Source: Butyrivibrio sp.
GTDB lineage: Bacteria > Bacillota > Clostridia > Lachnospirales > Lachnospiraceae
Assembly (NCBI RefSeq): GCF_015056685.1
Contig: NZ_SVFW01000030.1
Coordinates: 1 to 49,286, forward strand
Length of the DNA: 49,286 bases
Reading direction: 5' to 3'
Position 1 is the stretch's first letter. The number at the start of each line of letters is the position of its first letter. The notes beneath the pieces are model-generated. The model made no database searches and was not told the origin of the DNA. It saw only the letters and a list, made by a program, of their open reading frames with translations. Shown one piece after another: positions 7,306 through 15,340 of the stretch. Both the position numbers and the translations under genes were made by a program.

Positions 7306-7334
7306 ATTTAACATACTATTGTCCTGTGTTTCAA
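7306..7334 (-). promoter_or_regulatory. Probable promoter of the MFS leader transcript
   Basis: Read on the minus strand: TTGAAA (7334-7329), 17 bases, TTAAAT (7311-7306). It lies just downstream of the ldh stop and about 20 bases before the leader ORF ribosome site. Confidence 0.5.
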
Positions 7335-7337
7335 GGA

Positions 7338-8285
7338 TTAAATTGATTCCTCAATTACAGCTTTCAACGTCTCCGCAGACTTAAGAAGTGCCTCTTTTTC
7401 CTGTTCGTTTAGTCTGATAGGCACAGAACCTTCAACGCCTCTTCTTCCAACTATGGCAGGCATGCTGAGGGCGACACCATCAATGCCGTTTTCACCATGC
7501 TGTATGCTGGAGATAGGAAGTATAGATTTCTCATCTCGGATGATTGCTTCGCAGATACGTCGTACGCTCATGGCGATTCCATAGTATGTTGCACCCTTCT
7601 TCTCTATGATCTCATAAGCACTGTTCTTTACGTTTTCTGCAATCTCTTTCATAGACTTCTCATGTTCAAAATGTCCTCTCATCTCGCAGAAGTCATGGAT
7701 TGGAATTCCAGAAACGTTTGCACTGCTCCATGCTGCAATCTCACTGTCTCCATGCTCGCCAATTATAAAAGCATGTACTGAACGGCTGTCTACACTCAGG
7801 TGTTCGCCGAGAAGATATTTAAACCTGGCTGTGTCAAGAACAGTTCCTGAGCCAAACACTCTGTTTTCAGGAAAACCACTGAGTTTCGCTGCAGCATAGG
7901 TAAGTATATCTACAGGATTAGCCACAATCAGAAGTATTCCCTCTTTATTATACTTTGCAATCTCAGGAATTATAGATTTGAAGATACCTACGTTCTTTTT
8001 CACAAGATCCAGCCTTGTTTCACCGGGTTTTTGTCCCGCTCCTGCTGTAACAACCATAACTGCCGCATCTTCAGCGTCCTTGTAATCGCCGGAATATATC
8101 TGCATAGGTTTCGCAAAAGGAAGTCCGTGACTGATATCAAGAGCTTCGCCTTCTGCTTTTTCTTTGTTCACATCAATCAGCACCATTTCGGAAAAAAGCC
8201 CGCTCTCCATAAGAGCGAAAGCTGATGCTGAGCCGACAAATCCACAACCTACTACTGCTACTTTTCTTTCATTAAGTGCTGCCAT
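7338..8285 (-). CDS. ldh: L-lactate dehydrogenase
   Basis: NAD-dependent L-lactate dehydrogenase, 315 residues, converting pyruvate to L-lactate at the end of fermentation. The Rossmann motif is VVGCGFVGSASAFAL at the N-terminus. The substrate loop GAGQKPGETRLDL has Gln before KPGETR, the residue that marks lactate rather than malate dehydrogenase. The catalytic His lies in IIGEHGDSEIAAWS and the substrate Arg in DTARFKYLL. AGGAGG precedes ATG by six bases. Upstream, on the same strand, is the ferredoxin-type gene with a 23-base palindrome between them. Confidence 0.95.
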   Translation of the reverse strand: MAALNERKVAVVGCGFVGSASAFALMESGLFSEMVLIDVNKEKAEGEALDISHGLPFAKPMQIYSGDYKDAEDAAVMVVTAGAGQKPGETRLDLVKKNVGIFKSIIPEIAKYNKEGILLIVANPVDILTYAAAKLSGFPENRVFGSGTVLDTARFKYLLGEHLSVDSRSVHAFIIGEHGDSEIAAWSSANVSGIPIHDFCEMRGHFEHEKSMKEIAENVKNSAYEIIEKKGATYYGIAMSVRRICEAIIRDEKSILPISSIQHGENGIDGVALSMPAIVGRRGVEGSVPIRLNEQEKEALLKSAETLKAVIEESI

Positions 8286-8358
8286 AATGTGCCTCCTTTT
8301 ATTTTTCTCTTTATTTCAGTATAAACGTTCTATTTTCAAACTCCTAGAAATTATCTGC

Positions 8359-8381
8359 TTATTGAGTAATTTACTCAATAA
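8359..8381. promoter_or_regulatory. 23-base palindrome between the ferredoxin gene and ldh
   Basis: TTATTGAGTAA (8359-8369) and TTACTCAATAA (8371-8381) are perfectly complementary around one base. The stop codon of the ferredoxin-type gene lies inside it. No T-run follows on either strand, so an operator upstream of ldh is more likely than a terminator. It does not match the Rex consensus. Confidence 0.5.
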
Positions 8382-9114
8382 CCTCGCCATTTCTTGAAAT
8401 TGTAATAACCTGCCAGGGAAGGAATTTTCCGCTGTTTCTTATGGCATTCTCAGCAGCTCTCTGAAGTCCCCCGCAACATGGAACTTCCATTCTCACTATT
8501 GTCACGCCTGCAATATCATTATTAGCGATAATTTCTGTGAGTTTCTCGGTGTAATCGCCTTCATCAAGCTTTGGACAGCCGATCATTGTAACCTTACCCT
8601 TCATAAATTCCTCATGCATGTTTGCATAGGCGTATGCTGTGCAATCCGCAGCTATGAGAAGCTTGACGCCATTATAAAAATCTGCCTGTGTTGGCAAAAG
8701 CTTTATCTGGCAAGGCCACTGCATCAGCCTTGATGGATGCGAGCTCATTCTTGAAACCATGTCCATTCCAGGATCCTCATCCACATGAACACTGCTTTTA
8801 AGCTGCATAAACCTTGAGCCTGGGCATCCATGTCCCTCAGCATGCTGCATTTCATTCATATCTTTTGCCAATCCTTTCTTCTCCTGCATTGCCTTTACTG
8901 CCGCTTCATCGTAGGCAGGTGCTTCCCTTTCTTCAAAAGAAATTGCTCCCATAGGGCAGCCCGGCAGGCAATCGCCGAATCCATCACAGAAATTCTCTCT
9001 TACAAGCTTTGCCTTTCCATCTACAATATCAATAGCGCCTTCATGGCAGGCACTTGCACATATTCCGCAGCCATTACACTTTTCTTCATCAATCTTTATT
9101 ATCTTTCTGACCAT
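8371..9114 (-). CDS. Ferredoxin-type Fe-S protein with C-terminal domain
   Basis: 247 residues. The N-terminal ferredoxin domain has a complete 4Fe-4S motif, CNGCGICASACHEGAI (residues 13-28), and a second motif CDGFGDCLPGCPMGAI in which the usual second Cys is Phe, so the second cluster may be 3Fe-4S or absent. The remaining 170 residues form a separate domain with cysteine-containing loops MIGCPKLDEGD and VEVPCCGGLQ-like (reads MEVPCCGGLQ). Such proteins occur in clostridia as redox partners of unknown substrate. GAGAGGAT precedes ATG by five bases. The gene is upstream of ldh in the same direction, and a redox role next to fermentation fits, but the reaction is unknown. Confidence 0.8.
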   Translation of the reverse strand: MVRKIIKIDEEKCNGCGICASACHEGAIDIVDGKAKLVRENFCDGFGDCLPGCPMGAISFEEREAPAYDEAAVKAMQEKKGLAKDMNEMQHAEGHGCPGSRFMQLKSSVHVDEDPGMDMVSRMSSHPSRLMQWPCQIKLLPTQADFYNGVKLLIAADCTAYAYANMHEEFMKGKVTMIGCPKLDEGDYTEKLTEIIANNDIAGVTIVRMEVPCCGGLQRAAENAIRNSGKFLPWQVITISRNGEVIE

Positions 9115-9215
9115 CTTTTATCCTCTCTTCAATCCTTGTTTTGATGTTGTCAGTATAATATACTATTATTAACAAGTATGTTGTTTAAACCACATTTTGA
9201 TAATTTATTTGGATT

Positions 9216-9338
9216 ATGACTCTGAACGCCTACTACAAGAGCAAAAAGAGCTCTCCCTGGAAGGAAAAGCTCTCTCATATGAAGGATGAAGGGATGATCG
9301 AATATAGAAAGAGTCATTTCAAGCTGCTGGATCACTGA
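9216..9338 (+). CDS. Possible 40-residue small protein
   Basis: An ATG-to-TGA frame reads MTLNAYYKSKKSSPWKEK and continues, lysine-rich, to FKLLDH. Codon use looks protein-like, better than the opposite-strand frame at 9150-9353. There is no good Shine-Dalgarno site before it, and the frame is closed just upstream. It may be a real small protein, the 3' relic of a lost regulator gene, or chance. Confidence 0.25.
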   Translation: MTLNAYYKSKKSSPWKEKLSHMKDEGMIEYRKSHFKLLDH

Positions 9339-9365
9339 CTCCTCAAGATACATATATTTAAACCT

Positions 9366-9593
9366 TTACTCTTCAGGCTCATCCTTGTGGAATCTATTAT
9401 CAAAGTCCTCTCGGATTTTAGCCTTAACTGCTTTCTTTATCTTCTTTTTTGCTTTTTTCTTGAGATGATGAATAATAACGAGAGCTATAAAAGGCAAAAT
9501 GAACAGCAGGAAAACTCCCGCATGCTTCTTGACTCTCCTAAGAATCCTCTGCATTTTCCTCTTAATAAGAATCTTTTTTATCCTTTTTGTCAT
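9366..9593 (-). CDS. Small basic single-span membrane protein
   Basis: 75 residues, unrecognised. A strongly basic N-terminus (TKRIKKILIKRKMQRIL) is followed by one membrane helix, FLLFILPFIALVII (about 28-42), then a lysine-rich segment and an acidic tail ending DEPEE. GAGGGG sits five bases before ATG, which supports translation. It follows the 67-residue gene on the same strand with a 54-base gap. The charge pattern suggests positive ends on both sides of the membrane; function unknown. Confidence 0.65.
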   Translation of the reverse strand: MTKRIKKILIKRKMQRILRRVKKHAGVFLLFILPFIALVIIHHLKKKAKKKIKKAVKAKIREDFDNRFHKDEPEE

Positions 9594-9647
9594 ATAAACC
9601 CCTCACTTTCGAATTTATTCCCTTCCGGCAGTGCATTCCTAATGAAA

Positions 9648-9851
9648 TCAATCCATAGGATTTTCCATGATTCCACCAAAAGATGCCTCTGCCTCTTTTA
9701 TCATCTCACTCAACTGTACATCAGATATATCAAGGACCCACGCCAGCATTGTGACATTGTGAGCATGCTCTTCCACAGTAAATTTGGGACATGTAAGATA
9801 ACTGTCTATCTCATCATTTAGCCTTTTCATGATATCTGCTTCTGATCTCAT
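9648..9851 (-). CDS. Hypothetical 67-residue protein
   Basis: Small acidic soluble protein, unrecognised. It has no signal peptide or membrane span and is probably mostly helical (MKRLNDEIDSYLTCPKF, then VQLSEMIKEAEASF). AGGAG lies seven bases before ATG. It is the first of two small genes transcribed toward the ferredoxin gene. No function can be assigned. Confidence 0.6.
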   Translation of the reverse strand: MRSEADIMKRLNDEIDSYLTCPKFTVEEHAHNVTMLAWVLDISDVQLSEMIKEAEASFGGIMENPMD

Positions 9852-9969
9852 AAAAATCTCCTGATATATCCGCTGAAAAACATTTACAAACAGTCTATAT
9901 ACTAATTATAGTCATTTTTTCAATTAAATAAAATACATTGGTGCCATGAAAACGGTTCGGGCATCCCCA

Positions 9970-11547
9970 TTACTCAACAACTCTTAAGTAACTACTTACG
10001 CAATATAATGTCTGGCCATTGTATTCCACCCTGGACCAGCCGTAATCATTATTTATCCCTGTTCTGGTTGCAGTGTCTCCAGAAGATAGTGTTGCAACTA
10101 CCGCCGAGTCCTCATCAGTGACACTTGGCTTTGATCTTAGGTTCACAATATCCTTGGCTGTTACTGTTTCATTGCAATCAGCAAATTGAGTCTTGAAGCC
10201 GGAAGTAGTGGCAGGCTGTTCTGTCTCCTGCTTAGGAGCAGTAAGATCAGTAGTCAAAAAGCTTGATACTGCATAATAAGTGCTTCCTTCAAACACCACT
10301 CTGGACCAGCCACTGGAGCTGATACCCGTTCTTTGAGCTGTCTGTCCATTTTGCAATGTTACAACCACCTTGCTATCATCGCCCTGACTTGGCTTATCCC
10401 TAAGATTCGTGCTGTTTTTTGCAGTAACTGTCTCATCAACAGTGTCAAAACTCATAAGTGCTTCCACATCTGCTGTTGCAGTTGCCCTTTCTGAAGTATC
10501 TTTGGCTGTTTCCGTACCGTTATATCCAAAATATGCCACGTCTACATCGACTTTTTTACTTATACCCGCAACAGTTCCCTGATTAGTGTACTGCCACATA
10601 GCGCACTGTCCATCATAAGCAGGCCCATTCACAATATTCGAAGTATTTTGGTTATACCATGCCATCCATATTTTGTATGACTTCTCTATCTGTGAAGTGT
10701 TCCACTGCGCATCTCCGGCCAGCTCTCCCATTGATGCGTAAAAAATAGGCGTATATCCAGCTTTATAGATCTGATCAAGAAATGCTTCAGCAATACTGCT
10801 TCTTTCATCTTTAGTAAGGCTGTACTGCCTGCTACTTTCCTTGTCAAAGCCTTCACAGTTATATCCTACCGGGTAGGTGATCGGATACTGTGCAATGTAG
10901 TCTTTTACCCAGTTCGCCTCAGCCACCGCCTCATCTTTATTTACTGCTGTGGAAAAAAAGTATGCTCCAATCTTGATACCATTTTTTTCTGCTTCCTGCA
11001 TGTTAAATCTGGCATTGGAATCTGCCTTGATCTCACCTGTAGAAGAATCCCTGTATCCGACTCTTATCATTGCAAAATCAATACCAGTGGCTGCGACCTG
11101 TGCCCAGTCGATGGTACCTTGAAATCTTGATACATCGATGCCATATGTGACAGATGAATTCTCTCCAACATTGCTGGCACTCACCAGATCTGCTACATCA
11201 ATATCTTCTCCGGTCTCTGCCCCGGCTCCCATCTGAATATCTAATTCCTCTTCTTCAGACGAAGCTTCAACAGCAGCTTCTTCCGGCTGCTCTTCATTTA
11301 CTGAGGCTTCAATAGATGCTGCAACCACAGGCTCCTCCTCTGCTATGGGCTCCTCTATTTCTTCCAGCTCCAAAACAGAGACTTGCTCAGATGCTTCATT
11401 ATCAGCATTTCTTTTCACAAATGATCTAACCAGGAAAATTGCAGCACAGATACAGATTACTACCGCTGCAATAATGATTTTTACGGTCATTCCATCAGGA
11501 TTTCTTTTCCTGCGATGGCGGCCATGATCCCCATAATTACTTTTCAT
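9970..11547 (-). CDS. GH25 muramidase-like protein with two SH3 domains
   Basis: 525 residues. Order: charged cytoplasmic tail, one membrane anchor (IIIAAVVICICAAIFLV, about 23-40), an acidic Glu-rich linker, a GH25 lysozyme domain (about 135-335) and two bacterial SH3 repeats (about 365-430 and 455-523). GH25 hallmarks are YGIDVSRFQGTIDWA at the start and VDVDVAYFG at the end. GH25 enzymes cut the MurNAc-GlcNAc bond of peptidoglycan. The usual DxE catalytic motif is replaced by Asn-Cys-Glu in YPVGYNCEGF, so activity may be changed. The SH3 repeats (TNLRDKPS, VNLRSKPS) probably bind wall. GGGAG lies ten bases before the start. Confidence 0.88.
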   Translation of the reverse strand: MKSNYGDHGRHRRKRNPDGMTVKIIIAAVVICICAAIFLVRSFVKRNADNEASEQVSVLELEEIEEPIAEEEPVVAASIEASVNEEQPEEAAVEASSEEEELDIQMGAGAETGEDIDVADLVSASNVGENSSVTYGIDVSRFQGTIDWAQVAATGIDFAMIRVGYRDSSTGEIKADSNARFNMQEAEKNGIKIGAYFFSTAVNKDEAVAEANWVKDYIAQYPITYPVGYNCEGFDKESSRQYSLTKDERSSIAEAFLDQIYKAGYTPIFYASMGELAGDAQWNTSQIEKSYKIWMAWYNQNTSNIVNGPAYDGQCAMWQYTNQGTVAGISKKVDVDVAYFGYNGTETAKDTSERATATADVEALMSFDTVDETVTAKNSTNLRDKPSQGDDSKVVVTLQNGQTAQRTGISSSGWSRVVFEGSTYYAVSSFLTTDLTAPKQETEQPATTSGFKTQFADCNETVTAKDIVNLRSKPSVTDEDSAVVATLSSGDTATRTGINNDYGWSRVEYNGQTLYCVSSYLRVVE

Positions 11548-11651
11548 ACACTTCTTACTCCCAACAACAAGAACTTATCATATACAGAGCCTTCCCCCAA
11601 AGACATCGTACACATACCTAATATACACTTTCACAAAAAAGAGAACAAGAA

Positions 11652-11705
11652 AAAGAAAAAACAGACATTGCAGCCGCATATTGTCGCGCTACAATGCCTG
11701 CTTTT
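11652..11705 (-). terminator. Terminator after the 13.7 kb reductase gene
   Basis: CAGACATTG (11662-11670) pairs with CAATGCCTG (11692-11700) with one wobble; on the minus strand the stem is followed by a T-run (A-rich 11651-11661). The plus side also has five T residues, so it may act both ways. Confidence 0.6.
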
Positions 11706-11732
11706 TATTATCTTATAATGTTCAGATTAGTA

Positions 11733-13676
11733 TTACTCCAAAAATCCATAAGCAAGGTTAACTGCATCCATTGTTGCTTCCATGATCCTTCCTGGATGAG
11801 AAGCATCACCTGCAAGTAAAACAGGTACTCCAAGCTCTTTCATAGCATCTTTCAAAGAATTTTCTGAAGATACGCCAAGCGCAAGGATAACGTTGTCTGC
11901 ATCGATACGTGACTTGCTCTGATCTTTGGTGTTTTCAACTGTTACTCCCTTTTCATCGATAGAAAGAACCTTCTGTCCTGTAAGGATCTTTTCACCTTTC
12001 TGAGTTACTCTTGTGATGTAGTCTACAAGCACTGATGGGTAGAGGCCTCTTCCTATCTGATCCATCATCTCTACAACAGTAACTTCTCTTCCTTCATAGC
12101 AAAGAGTCTCAGCAACTTCCATACCGGTGTTACCGCCTCCGATAACAACAACTGATCCTTCTCCAACTTTCTTAGCTCCGCTAAGGAACTGCTCTGCTGT
12201 AATAACGTTACTTCCCTCAACTCCAGGAATCTTAGGTACGATAGGATTTCCTCCTGTTGTAAGGAATACCCCAACTGGATTGATCGCCTTTACGTTTTCT
12301 TTATCAGCCTTTGTTCCAAGCTTTACTTCAATACCTGAGTTTTCTACTCTTGCAATAAGACCATTCTTATATGCTCCAAGCTTATCCTTAAGAACAGGCT
12401 TATCCGCAAGATTAAGCTGTCCGCCGAGTACATTTTCTTTTTCAAAGATAACAGGCTTAAATCCTCTATCCCTGAGAGTAAGTGCAGCTTCCATACCTGC
12501 AGGTCCAGCTCCGATAACTGCAACGGTTCTTCCTTCGCCATTCTTATTAACTGTGCCAAACTCTACTTCTCTACCGCAGCGAGGATTTACAGTACATTTA
12601 ATGTGACCATTTGCTCCAATTGCACCAAAGCAGTTAAGGCATCCGATACAACGGTTGATCTCTGCCTCTTTTCCGCACTCAGCTTTTTTAGCCCAAGCAG
12701 GATCAGCAAGGTTTCCTCTTGCGATACCAATAAAGTCACATACGCCTTCCTCAAGAAGTGCCTCTGCAACTGAAGGCTCTTTTATATTGTTTACAGCAAT
12801 AACAGGAATGCTTACTTCTTTCCTGATTGCAGTAGCAAGATGCTTTTTCCAGCCCTGTGCAAAAGAAGCTGGCTCAACAATAGTTGTAGATGATTCATAG
12901 ATTCCGCTTGAAACATTGATAACGTTGATTCCACATTTCTCAAGACGCTTTGCAATCTCAATCGTATCTTCAAGCTTAAGTCCGCCTTCAACAAACTCAT
13001 CTGCACTGATACGAACAGAAATTGGATAGTCAGGCCCGCACTGCTGACGGATGCCTGCAATTATCTCCTCCATGATAGTAAGTCTCTTGTCAAAAGAACC
13101 ACCATATTTATCCTCACGCTTATTTGTATAAGGTGACATAAACTCGTTGAGGAGATATCCATGCGCACCGTGTAGCTCTACTCCATCAATTCCGGCTGTC
13201 TTTGCGATTACTGCACCTCTGATAAATGCCTTAACAAGATCTTCTACCTCTTCAGTAGAAAGAGCTCTTGGCATCTCCTGACAAACCTTGCACATAACCT
13301 CAGAAGGAGCCACAATCTGTCTTCCTTCAATCTGAATTGAATGATTCTCTCTTCCTGGATGATGAAGCTGTAAAAAGATCTTGGAGCCATATCTGTGAAC
13401 TCTGTCTGCCAGTCTCTCGAGTCCTGTGATATGAGAAAGCTTATATGCTCCAAGCTGGCATGGGCACGCTGTTCCATACATAGGTTCAACTCTTGTAACC
13501 TCTGTAATGATCAAACCAACGCCGCCTTTAGCTCTTTCCTCATAGTAGCGGATGATGTGTTCATTGGTGTGTCCGTCGGGTTCAGCTAGTCCCACTCCCA
13601 TTGCTGGCATAACTACACGATTCTTGATCGCCAGTTTGCCAATCTTTCCTTCCTCAAAAAGTTTTTCAAATGCCAT
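11733..13676 (-). CDS. NADH:flavin oxidoreductase (old yellow enzyme, Fe-S type)
   Basis: 647 residues, same architecture as 2,4-dienoyl-CoA reductase, enoate reductases and BaiCD/BaiH. An FMN-binding TIM barrel (about 1-340) carries ELHGAHGYLLNEFMSPYTN with the active-site His pair and Tyr and the KYGGS flavin loop. A 4Fe-4S site follows (CIGCLNC plus a later Cys, about 343-365), then an FAD/NAD(P)H module with two dinucleotide folds (VAVIGAGPAGMEAA, VVVIGGGNTGMEVA). It should reduce activated C=C bonds using NAD(P)H; substrate unknown. AGGAGG is six bases before ATG. The gene stands alone between its promoter and a terminator. A paralogue lies at 15341. Confidence 0.93.
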   Translation of the reverse strand: MAFEKLFEEGKIGKLAIKNRVVMPAMGVGLAEPDGHTNEHIIRYYEERAKGGVGLIITEVTRVEPMYGTACPCQLGAYKLSHITGLERLADRVHRYGSKIFLQLHHPGRENHSIQIEGRQIVAPSEVMCKVCQEMPRALSTEEVEDLVKAFIRGAVIAKTAGIDGVELHGAHGYLLNEFMSPYTNKREDKYGGSFDKRLTIMEEIIAGIRQQCGPDYPISVRISADEFVEGGLKLEDTIEIAKRLEKCGINVINVSSGIYESSTTIVEPASFAQGWKKHLATAIRKEVSIPVIAVNNIKEPSVAEALLEEGVCDFIGIARGNLADPAWAKKAECGKEAEINRCIGCLNCFGAIGANGHIKCTVNPRCGREVEFGTVNKNGEGRTVAVIGAGPAGMEAALTLRDRGFKPVIFEKENVLGGQLNLADKPVLKDKLGAYKNGLIARVENSGIEVKLGTKADKENVKAINPVGVFLTTGGNPIVPKIPGVEGSNVITAEQFLSGAKKVGEGSVVVIGGGNTGMEVAETLCYEGREVTVVEMMDQIGRGLYPSVLVDYITRVTQKGEKILTGQKVLSIDEKGVTVENTKDQSKSRIDADNVILALGVSSENSLKDAMKELGVPVLLAGDASHPGRIMEATMDAVNLAYGFLE

Positions 13677-13719
13677 AAGTAGCCTCCTAAATAAAATAGA
13701 ATCCCCTCACTTGTCATTA

Positions 13720-13748
13720 ATAATAGCGTGCGATTTAACCGCGTGCAA
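13720..13748 (-). promoter_or_regulatory. Promoter of the first reductase gene, with direct repeat
   Basis: Read on the minus strand: TTGCAC (13748-13743), 17 bases, TATTAT (13725-13720), about 45 bases before the ATG. GCACGC occurs twice, overlapping the -35 and just before the -10, with nine bases between, a possible regulator site. Confidence 0.6.
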
Positions 13749-13796
13749 CTTTATTAATCACCAAACTTTCCACTATTTATTTGGCTATTATTTCAA

Positions 13797-13815
13797 ATAC
13801 TGTTTACAGTATAAT
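13797..13815 (+). promoter_or_regulatory. -10 box overlapping an inverted repeat, upstream of the HD gene
   Basis: ATACTG (13797-13802) and CAGTAT (13807-13812) are complementary around TTTA, and the right arm overlaps a perfect TATAAT (13810-13815). No good -35 box is seen. This is a plausible operator-promoter for the gene starting at 13875. Confidence 0.45.
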
Positions 13816-13874
13816 AGTATTCGTATTTCTGATATATTATTCTTATGAGACAACTTACAAATAGGAGTATTGTG

Positions 13875-14741
13875 ATGAACGACACCCATGATTTCCTATT
13901 GGAAAAAAGGCTTCAAAACGAAGCGCCAGATTTACATAGACGAGTAACAGATAGTGTATCTATGCTATATACTATGCTAGAGTCTTTCCTATCCTGGTTT
14001 CCGGATTTTACTGATCATTCATTATTGCATAGTTTAGATGTTCTGGATTATTCTAATCAAATTCTGGGTGACCAGGTATGGGCTCTCAATACGCTGGAGT
14101 GCTATGTTCTTGTGATGGCTTGTTATCTTCACGACGTTGGAATGGGAATATCCCGAAAGGATTTTGAGGTTTTCGAAAAAGAACTGGAACCCAAAGGCAC
14201 TCTTAATGAGAGCCATTCAATAAATGAAGCTCAGATTATCAGAGAACAGCATAATGAGCTAAGTGGACTGATCATTAAAAAATACTCCAAGCTCTTTGAT
14301 ATTTTTGACAAAGATACTATGTTTGCAATAATTCAGGTTGCAAGAGGGCACCGAAAAACAGATCTTCTCGATGAATTGGAATATCCAAATATGCAGACAG
14401 AAAACGGCGTTATCCGCACGCCTTATTTGGCTACGGTTATACGCCTTGCAGATGAGATTGACGTCGCATCAAATCGAAATCCGGAACTTCTCTTTGACCT
14501 TTCCAACCTTACTAACCAGAAAGATATAGATGCTTTTGGCACTCACCAATCTATTCGTTCAGTAGAAGTCCGCTCTGACCATATCGAACTTATTGTATCT
14601 CCTACTGAACCTCGTTTTGTCCCATTAGTAGAGAATCTGGCAGAAAAAATACGGCAGACACTTACTTATTGCCGTGATGTGGCTCAAAAGCGGTCAGACC
14701 TTTGTATCTACCAGGAAGATGTAAGGATTACAACTCTATAA
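13875..14741 (+). CDS. HD-domain phosphohydrolase-like protein
   Basis: 288 residues. The HD superfamily metal ligands are visible: His in FTDHSLLHSLDVL, the His-Asp pair in CYLHDVGMG and the later Asp in LADEIDVASN. HD proteins hydrolyse phosphoesters such as nucleotides or cyclic nucleotides; the substrate here is unknown, and there is no HD-GYP signature. The start is placed at ATG 13875 because AGGAG (13864-13868) is six bases upstream; an earlier ATG at 13845 has no ribosome site. It is divergent from the first reductase gene and convergent with the MerR gene. No membrane segment, so cytoplasmic. Confidence 0.82.
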   Translation: MNDTHDFLLEKRLQNEAPDLHRRVTDSVSMLYTMLESFLSWFPDFTDHSLLHSLDVLDYSNQILGDQVWALNTLECYVLVMACYLHDVGMGISRKDFEVFEKELEPKGTLNESHSINEAQIIREQHNELSGLIIKKYSKLFDIFDKDTMFAIIQVARGHRKTDLLDELEYPNMQTENGVIRTPYLATVIRLADEIDVASNRNPELLFDLSNLTNQKDIDAFGTHQSIRSVEVRSDHIELIVSPTEPRFVPLVENLAEKIRQTLTYCRDVAQKRSDLCIYQEDVRITTL

Positions 14742-14754
14742 AAATTGATTGCTG

Positions 14755-15180
14755 TTACACCCGCTTACACCACTCTTTGTAATAGTCTATTTTAAACTGC
14801 AGAAGCTTTAGCTGTTTTTTCTTTTCTTTTATCTGGTCCTTGATTATCTTTTCCTGCTTTCTCAGGATTTCAAATCGCTCTTCTACTGTGCTGTCTCCTA
14901 TAATGCACAGGTCTACGTACTGCTTCATTTCCTTTATAGACAAACCTGAATTACTGAGACATTCCAAGAGTTTCGCCCATTGCATATCTGCCTCTGAAAA
15001 AAGTCGCTTACCTTTCTCATTTTTCTGAAGAAATGGAAAAAGTTTCATATCATCATAGTAGCGAAGCGTATGCTCGGAGATGTCCACTATTTTTGCCACC
15101 TGAGTCACTGAATATTTTGGTGTAGTATCAAGTGGATGATCCATTGCAAGAGAATTAACGCAGTCCTCCATATTTACCAT
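14755..15180 (-). CDS. MerR-family transcriptional regulator
   Basis: 141 residues. The winged helix-turn-helix lies at about 22-60 (YSVTQVAKIVDISEHTLRYY), the MerR signature, followed by a long dimerisation coiled coil (EILRKQEKIIKDQIKEKKK). There is no cysteine-rich metal loop, so it is closer to the AdhR/NmlR/YyaN branch that responds to aldehydes, electrophiles or redox stress. GAGG lies nine bases before ATG. It is divergent from the reductase at 15341, whose promoter carries a MerR-type palindrome, so the regulator-target pair is strongly suggested by position. Confidence 0.9.
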   Translation of the reverse strand: MVNMEDCVNSLAMDHPLDTTPKYSVTQVAKIVDISEHTLRYYDDMKLFPFLQKNEKGKRLFSEADMQWAKLLECLSNSGLSIKEMKQYVDLCIIGDSTVEERFEILRKQEKIIKDQIKEKKKQLKLLQFKIDYYKEWCKRV

Positions 15181-15288
15181 CTATTTTTACCTCGTCCTAC
15201 TCTAAGTTTTAAGATAATAATAAAATAGCGTCATATAGCAGTAAAATCAAGCTTGTTTATTATTTCTGCATTGATATTTTTTTCACTA

Positions 15289-15320
15289 TTGACTTAGAGT
15301 TACTCGAAGAATTATATATA
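15289..15320 (+). promoter_or_regulatory. MerR-type operator-promoter of the second reductase
   Basis: TTGACT (15289-15294) is the -35. CTTAGAGT (15293-15300), one base, then ACTCGAAG (15302-15309) form an imperfect palindrome matching seven of eight bases, set in an 18-19-base spacer before an AT-rich -10 (within 15313-15320). A long spacer filled by a palindrome is the hallmark of MerR activation. A further ACTCTAAG half-site lies near 15199-15206, closer to the MerR gene. Confidence 0.75.
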
Positions 15321-15340
15321 AATTGTTAGGAGGTATGATT

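Noticed and set aside
9150..9353. 67-codon minus-strand frame
   Set aside because: No ribosome site, and the opposite strand has a more protein-like frame at 9216-9338.
12127..12606. Long plus-strand frame opposite the first reductase gene
   Set aside because: Shadow of a real coding gene with intact family motifs on the other strand; Ser/Thr/Pro-rich antisense composition.
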